Positions 35,869 through 48,351 are shown, counted from the stretch's first letter. The stretch: 64,000 nucleotides of DNA from Tamarix chinensis (GCA_030549775.1 CM060174.1:4381391-4445390); one strand, 5' to 3'. Notes: a model not told the origin generated them from the letters alone. Numbers and translations are program-made.

Positions 35869-38800
35869 AGCCCGGCCCCCGACCCCCGACCCCGTCTCCC
35901 TTTTCCTTCTTCTCTTCTCTTCTCTTCTCTTCTCTTCTCTTCCCTCTGCTACCCCGACTCCCTGTTCGCAGCCCTCTACTCCCGCAACCCTAGCCAGCCG
36001 CCACCTCCTTCCCAGCTCCTCCTTGCGCCGCCTCGTCTGTCGACCTTCGGTGACGCTGCAGCAACAGCCGAAGCAGCGTAACAACAGCCTGCTCGACTGC
36101 AGCGGCGACAACCGACGCCCCAGTAGCGACTGCGCGCGGGAGCAGCAGCAGCAGCGGCAAGCCGCCGTCCGACCATGGCGAGCTCGGGCAACGACCGGCG
36201 AGCCACCTCCGGCCTCCGACGAAGCTTCCCCGGCCCTCCTTGCTCCGATTTTTACTGATTTTTGTTGGTATAATTTTCTGGAAACCCTAATATATATATT
36301 TAATTAATTGGGTATGATTTAGCTTGTGATAAGCTAAATTAATTGTTTGATAATGTATATATGTGCTGTAAGATTGATTTGGATATGTTAATTGTATGGG
36401 TTGTGTTGGGAATTTGGATAATTGAATTTTAGGTCGGGTTATGCCCAAATTTTTTCGGATCCGTCCGATTTGGCGATTTTGGATAAATTGATTTTTCAAT
36501 ATGTTTTAAAATGTATCTAATTTTATGTCGGAACCGTCAATTTGAGAAATTTATGCGGAATCAATCGGAATTCGATTCCTAGGTCAAAATTCTTGTGTAA
36601 CGAAATTGGGTCGCGTAATTGAGTCGTTTCGCTCAATTGATTTTACATTATCGTTTGAAATGTATTTAATTTCATATCGCAAGCGTTAATTTGGGAAAAT
36701 TGTGCGTAATTAATCGGAATTGGATTTTTAGGTCAAAACTCTTACGGGTCCAAATTGGATTGTGTAATCGGGTCGTTTTATTCAATTGACTATACAATTT
36801 ATATTAGAATATATTTAATTATATTTCCGAACCATCAATTTATATATTTTAGCAAGAATTGATCGAATTTGCGTTCCGGGCTCAAAAACCCTAATTATGC
36901 TAAATTAGGCATTTCTTTTATTGGTTTTGATCAATTGATTCTATGTTATGTTATAAAATATGTCTAATTGCATTTCTAAATATTCAATTTGATTAAATTA
37001 ATAGAATTCAACTGAATTGTATTTTCGGGCCTAAAACCCTAATCTTCGGGGAGTGTTTTACAAATTGATTTTTGTTGTGCGTCTTTTATTTAATCGATTT
37101 CTGTCTTTGGGTTTTAAATCATTTAAATTATGTTTTAATCTAATCGGTTTGGATCTAGTTCTATATAAATTGTCGGTTTACCTATTTAGTTATAAAACCT
37201 AATGAATAAGTCATTTTCGATAAATTAATTTATAATCGATTATTCTTTCTTGAGCTTTCCAAATTAATTTGCAATGTCCTAAGTGGTATTTGTATTAATC
37301 CATTTGGATTTATTTTTAATCTCAAATCTTAATAGAGCTATGCTTTTAAGTCCTAAGTTTTGGACAAATTTTCTAAGAAAGATCGTTTTTGTTCGTTTTT
37401 GTTTATTTAATTTGAATATGTGAATTATTGATTGATAAAATAGTTTCTAACCTAGTTCCGATTTCTATCGGCGATCTAGGAAAACTTTCTCGTGGATTGT
37501 TGAGCCTTCGATAGCTCTCCCTCTTTCTCAATTTGCTTAGCTAGCTTCGGATCCAGGTAAGTTTCTACTTACCTCAACTTATGGGTGTTTCGTAAGGATG
37601 TGGCTAAGGTTCTTACGTGTTATGTGACTTGTATGCCTTGAGTGCCTTGTATATATATATCATGTCTTGTTGTGTATCACCTGATTGTCCTTAACGTGTT
37701 TTATGCGTAGCGCAGCTTGGAGTTAAGGTGTGTGGTATGTGTTTTTCATATTATATGAATGTGATATCCATATGTGGTGATTATGATGTGCTGTGGCATG
37801 ATTCAACCCTCTAGGACATGCATGTTAGGGTAATTATTATTATGACATGGAGATGAAAGGACAAAAGAAATAAATGGGAAGTGAACTGCTAAAGAGGGTA
37901 TGAGGTTGACCGAAAGGAAAAAGAGATGAGAACCATGCATGGGAATTCTAGGGTTTGCATGGGAACTTCGAGAGTTTGCAGGGGTTGGATAAAGCTTGCA
38001 TGGGGATAATCGTTACGTGAGAAAAGTTGTATTAAAGTGTAAATTAGCTAAGGGGAGAGTTGTGGAGTGTTTGGAGACTTGGGATGAAAAATAATACGTA
38101 GGTCGGTGTAAGAGTGTATAAGGGACCTGATTAGGGTTTTGGGAGAAAGTAGTGATTGATTTGGGATTGAACTTAAATGAGATGAGGTGTTTGACGATAA
38201 ATGAATTAATGATAGTGAAGCTAGAGGAAATTGGGCCACATAGGTTCAATTAGGGTTTCAAGGGAAACCCTAGAGAGTGATAGTGGGTGGAGTGTGGTTT
38301 CACAAGGTGTTGGGCTTCAACCTACACCCTTAAGAGTTGGCTTTCATTATGTGTAAGTGTAAAGGGGAATGGATATCGAGGTATGATGAGGGGCGCAAGA
38401 GTCCCAAGATATGGGACAGGCTCTCCTGGGAGGATAAGTGTGGATATAGTTAGCCATGCATGTCAAGGGAAATTCTTTCAAATAAGATATGTTAAGACAC
38501 TAATCACTTAAAGAGAAAGATGTTGAGCCGGACCCAGACCGGTCCACCGGCGAATAATAGTGGCTAGGGCCGGGGTGCCCTACATGACCGGTCCACCGGC
38601 AATAATAGTGGCAGGGTATGTTACCCTCATGACCGGTCCACCGGCTATAATAGTGGGGGATTCCGTGCTCAACAAACCGAACGTAATAACGATAAGACAT
38701 TGGAAAGATACGAAGTAATTACAGTGAAACATCATGTGAGTCGGGGCCAGACCGGTCCACCGGCGAATAATAGTGGCAGGGTATGTTACCCTCATGACCG

Positions 38801-39769
38801 GTCCACCGGCTAAAATAGTGGCAGGGCATGACCCTCATGACCGTTCCACCGGCTATAATAGTGGGGTTCCCGCACTCACATGAATTGATAAAGACTATGA
38901 TGTGAATCGACTATATTTACCAGAGATCTAAAGAATGAGTCTACTCGACCGGGGCTGAGCATGTCCCTAAGTAATGCTCGGGGCTGGACATGTCCCTAAG
39001 TAATGTCCGCGAGGCTAAATGCCTAATTGGTTTGGTTCGGCATTTCCCATAAATGCCCGTTTGATAAATGCCTGATTCGGCTTGGTTTGGTTTGGCGTTG
39101 TCCAAAAATGTCTGGTTGGTTGGTTTAACATTATCCATAAATGCTTGGTTGGTTTATCTGAATCTTTTATCGGTTTAAGATATTACATATATTTCGCATG
39201 TTATTATATGTGTATGGTAGGACTTGTGATGTGGGTTTGAGTAGGCATACTATTGTATCAACGTAATGCAACATGATTCAATATGCACTTGATGATATCT
39301 CTCCTATAAGGTAGGGTAGCGAGACTTACTCAGTATTGGACCCGTACTGATACTACACTGGTTGAATGGGTCCTGTGACGATCCACCGATGGTGGGGAGC
39401 AGACCTCTTGTGCAGGTTATGATCGGATACTGTTTTGGGGTGGAAGGCTTGACCTGAGTGAGTAGGCGATCCGGATATTTATCCTTCGGGATTTATTTGG
39501 TTTAATTGTATTAACCTTTGGAAGTTGCAAGTATTGTATTTAATTTTCCAAGGATTCTGTAATTGACTTTTAATTTCTCGTAACGCTGTTATGCTTTAAA
39601 ATTCGGATTTAATTGTTTGACAGGTTTTAGCCTTGCATCTAACATGAGATAGATGGTTGACATTTATCTTGTGTTAGATGTGGCGGTAACATTTTCCAAA
39701 TTCGCTCCTAGCTTCCGCTTTATTCTTTCAAAAAAAATTTTTTCAGGAGTGAAATTTGGGGGTGTTACA
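35244..39769 (+). repeat. 5' LTR of element D (4526 bp)
   Basis: In order: AT-rich start; A-tract of 37 (35830-35866); C-rich and (TCTTC)n leader-like domain (35867-36250); AT-rich middle with repeated CAATTTG/GGTCAAAA/AATTGG words (36400-37300); GGTAAG-type site (37557); the TAGCGCAGCTTGGA block (37708-37721); CATGCATG words; the hairpin module (38536-38868); the TACTCAGTA..TACTGA palindrome; and the TGTTACA end. Many of these blocks recur in A1, B and C. Confidence 0.93.
38536..38868 (+). repeat. Hairpin repeat module in D 5' LTR (six copies in two triplets)
   Basis: Six copies of ACCGGTCCACCGG followed by C(GA/TA)ATAATAGTGG. Copies 1-3 begin at 38537, 38586 and 38632; copies 4-6 at 38751, 38796 and about 38839, the last with ACCGTTCCACCGG. 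The spacer TGGCAGGGTATGTTACCCTC, itself partly palindromic (GGGTATGTTACCC), follows copies 2 and 4. The CCGGT-CC-ACCGG core is self-complementary. Confidence 0.92.
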
Positions 39770-39772
39770 AGT

Positions 39773-39784
39773 TGGTATCAAAGC
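39773..39784 (+). other. Primer binding site of element D (tRNA-Met type)
   Basis: TGGTATCAAAGC lies three bases after the 5' LTR. It differs by one base from TGGTATCAGAGC, the complement of the initiator tRNA-Met 3' end used by many plant gypsy elements. Confidence 0.85.
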
Positions 39785-40053
39785 TTTTGGTTGTTGAGAA
39801 TCGGGTTTCGGTTAGAGATTCGGTTCTCACGATCCTAAATGTTTTAACTGAAAATGTATTTACCTTCTTTCAAGTGAATTTTAAATCCGGATTAGCTTGT
39901 GAGGATAGTGTGATTGGGTAGTATAAGTGGCCTTGTGATTTGGTGTTGTAATTACCTTTTTGTATATGATCATTTGTGATTGTACATACTTGATTTGTGT
40001 TGACTCTGTATTTTATGTGTTGTGATTACTATAGTTTTGTAATTAGTTTGCCC

Positions 40054-40068
40054 TTAAGGGGGTAGTGA
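40054..40068 (+). repeat. Internal copy of the polypurine tract
   Basis: TTAAGGGGGTAGTGA here is identical to the 15 bases ending at the 3' LTR border (41230-41244). It could be a second plus-strand priming site or a scar of an internal deletion. Confidence 0.6.
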
Positions 40069-41229
40069 CCCCACTAGGTTTACCCTAGTCTTGCAGGTTT
40101 AGTGGATTAAAAAAAAACCTTAAGGTATACCTTACCGGATATGGGGTGATGTGACATAAATAGTAACTTATTTCGATTGAGTAATTTTACTTTTTGGAGT
40201 TGTAAGAAATTTAAGTTTGGAACCCTGATAGTGATGTTTAAGTAGATGTATCATTTCAATTGGGAGAAATCTAGAATTGTGATAATGATAAGGTTGAGGT
40301 TTAGATAGAGGTGCTTGTTTTTATAATCAGGGTGTAGGGTGCCTAATTTACCCTAGTGAGTTAATGATGCAGTATAACTTTCATTATGGGTCTATATCTA
40401 GTTTCCATCGATTGTCATTCAATCACAGGTTGTTTCCGCTTTGTATTTTGTGTTAGTAATTTTAGCATTAATGTATGAAGATCCTTCCGCGTGAAGTAGG
40501 CATATTTTCTTTTCTGGTTGCTCGTGAGTGATAGTGTATTACGTTTTGTCTTTTACGAGGAGAATTATTAACGGATAGGAGATAAATAAAAATTGTGGAC
40601 TCGAATGTTGTAGTTGCTATATTAGTAGCATTTTCGAAATTAAGTGTTTAGACTATCATGGTTATAGCGTAGATTAGAGAGCTTGTTGGTAAAGTGTTTT
40701 GGGTTAAGAATCCTCCTTGATTTAGAAGTGTGTGGTTGGTGTGTATGAGAATCTCTTATGAGTTGTTGAGCGAGGTGTTAACCTTGTTTTCTTGTATAAT
40801 GTTATAGAGATAACTCATTGTATATAGCCTTATGTGCATATTATGTATTTGTTGTATTATTAGAGTTGTGTAATCTTTATAATTTTCGTTCCTTTATTCT
40901 CCTTGAACTTCACGTGATACTTTTTGTTATTCTCTTGTAAGACCTTATTTTAACGATAGTATTTTTGTAACTTGTTTTGACTTTAAGTCTGTAACCTTCC
41001 TTATTTGGGTTCCAGTGTATTTGATCTATTAAATACCAATTCTCCTTCTTTTATTTTACCTCCTATGCCTTGTTTTGATTCAACCTTGTTTGGTTTGGTT
41101 TCGTAAACGTCGTTTCACTTTTCTTCGAATTTACTCTTAACTTATTTATTGCGGTCAATGTTTTATTCAATTATTTTGTCAAGTTTCTACTACTTAGGTT
41201 TTCCCGAACTTCGGGGACGAAGTTCCTTT

Positions 41230-41244
41230 TTAAGGGGGTAGTGA
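41230..41244 (+). other. Polypurine tract of element D
   Basis: TTAAGGGGGTAGTGA directly abuts the 3' LTR start TGTAATACC, as expected for the plus-strand primer. Confidence 0.85.
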
Positions 41245-41823
41245 TGTAATACCCCGTATTTTTAAAATCCAAATTATTAAGTTTAATGATTTGATTTACG
41301 TAATTTGACGCAAATATTTAATTATTTTAATTTTGATTCGTTTTATGGATTTATTGACGATTTTAAATTCATAATTGAATGTAATTAATCATTTTCGGAA
41401 AGTAAAATTTAATCACGTTTTAATTAATTGAATGTAATATTTTGGGAAAGTTTAAATTAAAAATATTTTCGGAACTTATTTAAGAATTTCTTTTTGAAAT
41501 TAATTTTCTTCCGTTCTACGCTTTTTAGTTTGCAGAAAACCGATTTCGGAAATTATTAAAATTAGTCTTGATTTATTAGAATTTGACTTAAATATTTTAT
41601 TATAGGTTTTTGAATATTATTTCAGGGTCTTATAATATATTTCCGTAAATAATACAAATTTTTTTTGTTCGTTGGTAAATTCTTCCGAAAATGTTTTTAA
41701 TTTATGTAGCTTTTATTTATTTCAAGCGTTTAGATCGTTTTGAAATAATTTTTGGTTTAATGAATTTTAGATAAAATCTTTCAATAATAATTTTAAACAC
41801 TTAGTATTTTATTTTGTATGAGT

Positions 41824-41868
<45 letters not shown>

Positions 41869-44800
41869 AGCCCGGCCCCCGACCCCGTCTCCCTTTTCCT
41901 TCTTCTCTTCTCTTCTCTTCTCTTCTCTTCTCTTCTCTTCTCTTCCCTCTGCTACCCCGACTCCCTGTTCGCAGCCCTCTACTCCCGCAACCCTAGCCAG
42001 CCGCCACCTCCTTCCCAGCTCCTCCTTGCGCCGCCTCGTCTGTCGACCTTCGGTGACGCTGCAGCAACAGCCGAAGCAGCGTAACAACAGCCTGCTCGAC
42101 TGCAGCGGCGACAACCGACGCCCCAGTAGCGACTGCGCGCGGGAGCAGCAGCAGCAGCGGCAAGCCGCCGTCCGACCATGGCGAGCTCGGGCAACGACCG
42201 GCGAGCCACCTCCGGCCTCCGACGAAGCTTCCCCGGCCCTCCTTGCTCCGATTTTTACTGATTTTTGTTGGTATAATTTTCTGGAAACCCTAATATATAT
42301 ATTTAATTAATTGGGTATGATTTAGCTTGTGATAAGCTAAATTAATTGTTTGATAATGTATATATGTGCTGTAAGATTGATTTGGATATGTTAATTGTAT
42401 GGGTTGTGTTGGGAATTTGGATAATTGAATTTTAGGTCGGGTTATGCCCAAATTTTTTCGGATCCGTCCGATTTGGCGATTTTGGATAAATTGATTTTTC
42501 AATATGTTTTAAAATGTATCTAATTTTATGTCGGAACCGTCAATTTGAGAAATTTATGCGGAATCAATCGGAATTCGATTCCTAGGTCAAAATTCTTGTG
42601 TAACGAAATTGGGTCGCGTAATTGAGTCGTTTCGCTCAATTGATTTTACATTATCGTTTGAAATGTATTTAATTTCATATCGCAAGCGTTAATTTGGGAA
42701 AATTGTGCGTAATTAATCGGAATTGGATTTTTAGGTCAAAACTCTTACGGGTCCAAATTGGATTGTGTAATCGGGTCGTTTTATTCAATTGACTATACAA
42801 TTTATATTAGAATATATTTAATTATATTTCCGAACCATCAATTTATATATTTTAGCAAGAATTGATCGAATTTGCGTTCCGGGCTCAAAAACCCTAATTA
42901 TGCTAAATTAGGCATTTCTTTTATTGGTTTTGATCAATTGATTCTATGTTATGTTATAAAATATGTCTAATTGCATTTCTAAATATTCAATTTGATTAAA
43001 TTAATAGAATTCAACTGAATTGTATTTTCGGGCCTAAAACCCTAATCTTCGGGGAGTGTTTTACAAATTGATTTTTGTTGTGCGTCTTTTATTTAATCGA
43101 TTTCTGTCTTTGGGTTTTAAATCATTTAAATTATGTTTTAATCTAATCGGTTTGGATCTAGTTCTATATAAATTGTCGGTTTACCTATTTAGTTATAAAA
43201 CCTAATGAATAAGTCATTTTCGATAAATTAATTTATAATCGATTATTCTTTCTTGAGCTTTCCAAATTAATTTGCAATGTCCTAAGTGGTATTTGTATTA
43301 ATCCATTTGGATTTATTTTTAATCTCAAATCTTAATAGAGCTATGCTTTTAAGTCCTAAGTTTTGGACAAATTTTCTAAGAAAGATCGTTTTTGTTCGTT
43401 TTTGTTTATTTAATTTGAATATGTGAATTATTGATTGATAAAATAGTTTCTAACCTAGTTCCGATTTCTATCGGCGATCTAGGAAAACTTTCTCGTGGAT
43501 TGTTGAGCCTTCGATAGCTCTCCCTCTTTCTCAATTTGCTTAGCTAGCTTCGGATCCAGGTAAGTTTCTACTTACCTCAACTTATGGGTGTTTCGTAAGG
43601 ATGTGGCTAAGGTTCTTACGTGTTATGTGACTTGTATGCCTTGAGTGCCTTGTATATATATATCATGTCTTGTTGTGTATCACCTGATTGTCCTTAACGT
43701 GTTTTATGCGTAGCGCAGCTTGGAGTTAAGGTGTGTGGTATGTGTTTTTCATATTATATGAATGTGATATCCATATGTGGTGATTATGATGTGCTGTGGC
43801 ATGATTCAACCCTCTAGGACATGCATGTTAGGGTAATTATTATTATGACATGGAGATGAAAGGACAAAAGAAATAAATGGGAAGTGAACTGCTAAAGAGG
43901 GTATGAGGTTGACCGAAAGGAAAAAGAGATGAGAACCATGCATGGGAATTCTAGGGTTTGCATGGGAACTTCGAGAGTTTGCAGGGGTTGGATAAAGCTT
44001 GCATGGGGATAATCGTTACGTGAGAAAAGTTGTATTAAAGTGTAAATTAGCTAAGGGGAGAGTTGTGGAGTGTTTGGAGACTTGGGATGAAAAATAATAC
44101 GTAGGTCGGTGTAAGAGTGTATAAGGGACCTGATTAGGGTTTTGGGAGAAAGTAGTGATTGATTTGGGATTGAACTTAAATGAGATGAGGTGTTTGACGA
44201 TAAATGAATTAATGATAGTGAAGCTAGAGGAAATTGGGCCACATAGGTTCAATTAGGGTTTCAAGGGAAACCCTAGAGAGTGATAGTGGGTGGAGTGTGG
44301 TTTCACAAGGTGTTGGGCTTCAACCTACACCCTTAAGAGTTGGCTTTCATTATGTGTAAGTGTAAAGGGGAATGGATATCGAGGTATGATGAGGGGCGCA
44401 AGAGTCCCAAGATATGGGACAGGCTCTCCTGGGAGGATAAGTGTGGATATAGTTAGCCATGCATGTCAAGGGAAATTCTTTCAAATAAGATATGTTAAGA
44501 CACTAATCACTTAAAGAGAAAGATGTTGAGCCGGACCCAGACCGGTCCACCGGCGAATAATAGTGGCTAGGGCCGGGGTGCCCTACATGACCGGTCCACC
44601 GGCAATAATAGTGGCAGGGTATGTTACCCTCATGACCGGTCCACCGGCTATAATAGTGGGGGATTCCGTGCTCAACAAACCGAACGTAATAACGATAAGA
44701 CATTGGAAAGATACGAAGTAATTACAGTGAAACATCATGTGAGTCGGGGCCAGACCGGTCCACCGGCGAATAATAGTGGCAGGGTATGTTACCCTCATGA

Positions 44801-45771
44801 CCGGTCCACCGGCTAAAATAGTGGCAGGGCATGACCCTCATGACCGTTCCACCGGCTATAATAGTGGGGTTCCCGCACTCACATGAATTGATAAAGACTA
44901 TGATGTGAATCGACTATATTTACCAGAGATCTAAAGAATGAGTCTACTCGACCGGGGCTGAGCATGTCCCTAAGTAATGCTCGGGGCTGGACATGTCCCT
45001 AAGTAATGTCCGCGAGGCTAAATGCCTAATTGGTTTGGTTCGGCATTTCCCATAAATGCCCGTTTGATAAATGCCTGATTCGGCTTGGTTTGGTTTGGCG
45101 TTGTCCAAAAATGTCTGGTTGGTTGGTTTAACATTATCCATAAATGCTTGGTTGGTTTATCTGAATCTTTTATCGGTTTAAGATATTACATATATTTCGC
45201 ATGTTATTATATGTGTATGGTAGGACTTGTGATGTGGGTTTGAGTAGGCATACTATTGTATCAACGTAATGCAACATGATTCAATATGCACTTGATGATA
45301 TCTCTCCTATAAGGTAGGGTAGCGAGACTTACTCAGTATTGGACCCGTACTGATACTACACTGGTTGAATGGGTCCTGTGACGATCCACCGATGGTGGGG
45401 AGCAGACCTCTTGTGCAGGTTATGATCGGATACTGTTTTGGGGTGGAAGGCTTGACCTGAGTGAGTAGGCGATCCGGATATTTATCCTTCGGGATTTATT
45501 TGGTTTAATTGTATTAACCTTTGGAAGTTGCAAGTATTGTATTTAATTTTCCAAGGATTCTGTAATTGACTTTTAATTTCTCGTAACGCTGTTATGCTTT
45601 AAAATTCGGATTTAATTGTTTGACAGGTTTTAGCCTTGCATCTAACATGAGATAGATGGTTGACATTTATCTTGTGTTAGATGTGGCGGTAACATTTTCC
45701 AAATTCGCTCCTAGCTTCCGCTTTATTCTTTCAAAATTTTTTTTTCAGGAGTGAAATTTGGGGGTGTTACA
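41245..45771 (+). repeat. 3' LTR of element D (4527 bp)
   Basis: Matches the 5' LTR over its full length. The differences I find are a 36 versus 37 base A-tract, loss of one 7-base CCCGACC unit, two extra TTCTC units (41900-41945), and a changed A/T run before CAGGAGTG (45733-45746). No substitutions outside simple tracts were noticed by eye, so the insertion is very young. Confidence 0.93.
44539..44871 (+). repeat. Hairpin repeat module in D 3' LTR
   Basis: The same six copies in two triplets as at 38536-38868, with no difference seen. Confidence 0.92.
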
Positions 45772-46309
45772 TGTCGCCTGCCGCCTGAGTCACTCTGTAA
45801 CTTACAGACTGTAAGTTTGTACTGTTTGTTAATACCCGCTCCGCCGCTCGCTTCATTTCATCCAACAGCAGCAGTCAGCACAACGAATCTTGTTTGGATT
45901 AAAATGCTTTGTTGTGTTGATCGGTCCTTTACTCCTTTCGTTGTGCGAATATGCGATGCGTCCTGCTCGTAGTTTTCGGATTCCTTGTATATTGTTGAAC
46001 ACTTGAACAGCTAGTCCTGAATTGGGATTCTTTCTTGCTGAAAAAATATATACATGTAAAATGTCTAATGTCGGTCAAGTAGTTCTTATTACTTAAACGG
46101 GTAACGGGTAACGGGTTTACCCGTTGGATAACGGATTATTTATTGGTTATTTATAATTTATCGGGTAACGGATATTCGTCGAGTACGGATATGGATATAT
46201 TAGCGGATATCCGTTCGGGTTTGGGTACGGATATGGATATGGATTTCTTAATCGGGTTCGGGTATGGATATAGTATACTCGATCCGAACCTGCCCCATTT
46301 ACATCCCTA
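45772..46309. mobile_element. hAT-like element H2, right half
   Basis: Begins with the second TGTCG (45772-45776) and continues CCTGCCGCCTGAG. From about 46090 it has the GGGTAACGG/CGGATATGG subterminal repeats shared with H1, and it ends CATTTACATCCCTA at 46309. The exact 8-bp duplication CCCTTACC follows (46310-46317), which together with the TAGGGATG ends supports the hAT superfamily. Confidence 0.8.
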
Positions 46310-46779
46310 CCCTTACCTTACTTACATCCCAAGACAACTTTTCACACGTAAAGATCGTCTCCATGCAGACTCCATCCACTCCATACAAACCCTCGGAGTT
46401 TCCATGCAAACCCTAGAATTCCCATGTAAACCCTAGAATCTCCCATTCAAACCTTAGAATTCCCATGTAAAGTTCACCCACTCTTTTATTTTATTCATAG
46501 TCCCCTCTTATTTTCCCCTTCATGGATCAAGAGATATTTAGGTAAACCCCATATCCCTTGGTCAACTCACTTCTCTATTTTCCTTTTTTATCCTTTTACC
46601 CCATATCATTACCTTAAATATCCTAGCATACATGTCCTAAAGGGTCACATCACATGATATCATAAGCACAACATATACGTATTATACACATGCCATGAGA
46701 AAGCCATATAAGCATACCACAATTCCAAGTTGCGCTACACATAAAACAGTTATAATAATCATAAGATGAACAACATAAC
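46310..46779 (-). mobile_element. Solo LTR B, part 2 of 3
   Basis: Continues B after H2. It contains CATGCAAACCCTAGAATTC-like repeats (46370-46470), equivalent to 1050-1120 of A1, and AATTCCAAGTTGCGCTACAC (46721-46740), the decayed form of the conserved GCGCAGC block. It is interrupted after ATAAC (46775-46779) by C. Confidence 0.78.
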
Positions 46780-47629
46780 TATAATCCCCCCGAATTTTTA
46801 AAAGTCTATATTTTAATAAATAAATTTTATTTAGGATAAATTAGCCTTTAAATTTATTTTAATTATTTTATGGATTTTTGAGCATGTAAAATTTGATATA
46901 AATATTTAATAAATTAAAATAAATATTTTGTTATTTTATCATACTCTTATTATTTAAATAATTTTTCCAAATCATTACTTTACTAAAATTATCTTTTTAA
47001 AACCCTTATATTTTAATTATATTAAATTAAATTATTAAATAAATTTATTACCCCAAAATATGGTATTTTATTATTTTATAAATTAAATCATTTAAGTTAA
47101 ACCCATTTTCCTTTTCTTTTTCCTTTTTTTCTCTTTTTCCCCTCTTTTTCCTTTTCTTTCCTTTCCTTCTCTTCCTTATTTTTCTTTTTCCCCCGACCTG
47201 GGCCGACCTGTTGGCCCAAACTCACCCCTTCCCCCTACGCGGCCCAGCTCCCCGTGACACTCTCTCCCCCCTCTCCTGACTGGTTCAGCCTTTTCTTTTC
47301 CTTCTTTTTCTTTTCCCCTAGACCGCCGGTCCAGCCTCCCACTTCATCTTCAACCTCCAGCACGCACCTGCAACCGAAATTCTCGTCGGAAAAAGGCTGC
47401 AATGACCACACCAATTGCACCGGCCATTCCTCCCCTCTCCTCCCCATTGACTCCCCTGTCATTTCGACAATACTGTCCCTCCCTTCTCATGCACGCCATC
47501 TCTCCCTCTTCCTGACAACTCACGGTCTGCACACGCAAACCTACGCCAGCCATTCTTGCCGGATAGAAGCCCATAACCCTACCCCCTACTCTGCCACACA
47601 TCCTTATCATTTTCCCTTCCCGATTGGCC

Positions 47630-47637
47630 TATAAATA
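47630..47637 (+). promoter_or_regulatory. Putative TATA box of LTR C
   Basis: TATAAATA in the context GGCCTATAAATAGCCC. The same box is in A1 at 3488-3495 and a decayed form in B at 53084-53091. It lies 851 bp from the LTR start and upstream of the microsatellite, placing about 4 kb of LTR downstream of the promoter. Confidence 0.65.
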
Positions 47638-48125
47638 GCCCTGAAGGCTTCCATAATCGAGTTTAGAATTTGGCAGCCCAAAAAGCCAACCTACAACCAC
47701 CGCCTGTTCAGCTCGTTAATCCACCGTTGTCGGCCGCCTTCACCGCCTACTCCGGCCACCAAAACGCTCCCTGCACCACCCTATACACAACCCAGCCACC
47801 AACCTTCCTTGCCTTGCCCTGCACGAACCACCCCGGCCGTGTAAAATTGCCTCCCTAACAGTCCCATTCGACCCCGTGCCGCCCTTCATCCCACCGGTTG
47901 CCGTCGATTCCGCTGCCGGCAACGCCACCTCTACCCCCAAAACAACCAAGAGATCATGCCCTACCACCCCACACCTCCATTTTCCCCTACTTCCCTCTCC
48001 CCTAGCCTCCACATCCACCTCTCCACTTCTCCCTTCCTCCACCGTCGCCGTCGCCGCCGCCGTCGGCTCCACCACCTAGCCTAGGTTGTTCCCCAACTCT
48101 TTAATCCCTAAACCATGTATATTAA

Positions 48126-48320
48126 ATGTGTTAATGATTTTTAATATTATTAACTATTATTATTAGTGTTATTATGATTATTATTATCATTATAATAATT
48201 ATTATTATTATTATCATGTTTATTACTCTAATTATGACTAACATCGTTATTATCTCTATTATTATTATTATTATTATTATTTTAGTATTCTTACTATTAT
48301 TAGTATTATTACTATTATTA

Positions 48321-48351
<31 letters not shown>

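Larger units (their letters stand above)
39770..41244 (+). other. Non-coding internal region of element D
   Basis: 1475 bp with no open frame above about 60 codons and no retroviral motif. It starts with the primer site and ends with CGAACTTCGGGGACGAAG and the polypurine tract. It holds a second exact copy of TTAAGGGGGTAGTGA at 40054-40068. It probably carries packaging and dimerisation signals only (inference). Confidence 0.85.
35244..45771 (+). mobile_element. Complete non-autonomous giant-LTR retrotransposon D (LARD-like, 10.5 kb)
   Basis: Two direct LTRs (35244-39769 and 41245-45771) start TGTAATACCCCG and end GGGGGTGTTACA. They flank a 1475-bp internal region with a tRNA-Met primer site and a polypurine tract, bounded by the 5-bp duplication TGTCG. 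The internal region lacks any gag, protease, reverse transcriptase or integrase. This is the layout of a large retrotransposon derivative mobilised in trans. The internal 3' end, with CTTCGGGGACGAAGTT and then TTAAGGGGGTAGTGA, resembles the region after integrase in Tekay/Del chromoviruses, the likely source of the machinery (established family knowledge plus inference). LTRs are proportionally huge: 86 percent of the element. Confidence 0.93.

Noticed and set aside
35813..36307. 164-codon plus-strand frame in the D 5' LTR (also at 41814-42310)
   Set aside because: It begins with a poly-Lys from the A-tract and runs through simple repeats; the two LTR copies change frame through repeat-length differences.
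38536..38868. CRISPR-like appearance of regularly spaced palindromic repeats
   Set aside because: Spacers are themselves conserved between copies and the module is part of plant LTRs with target duplications; no cas genes or prokaryotic context.
35244..45771. Tandem segmental duplication or assembly duplication of 4.5 kb
   Set aside because: TG/CA ends, a 5-bp target duplication, a tRNA-Met primer site and a polypurine tract at the exact borders show an LTR retrotransposon.
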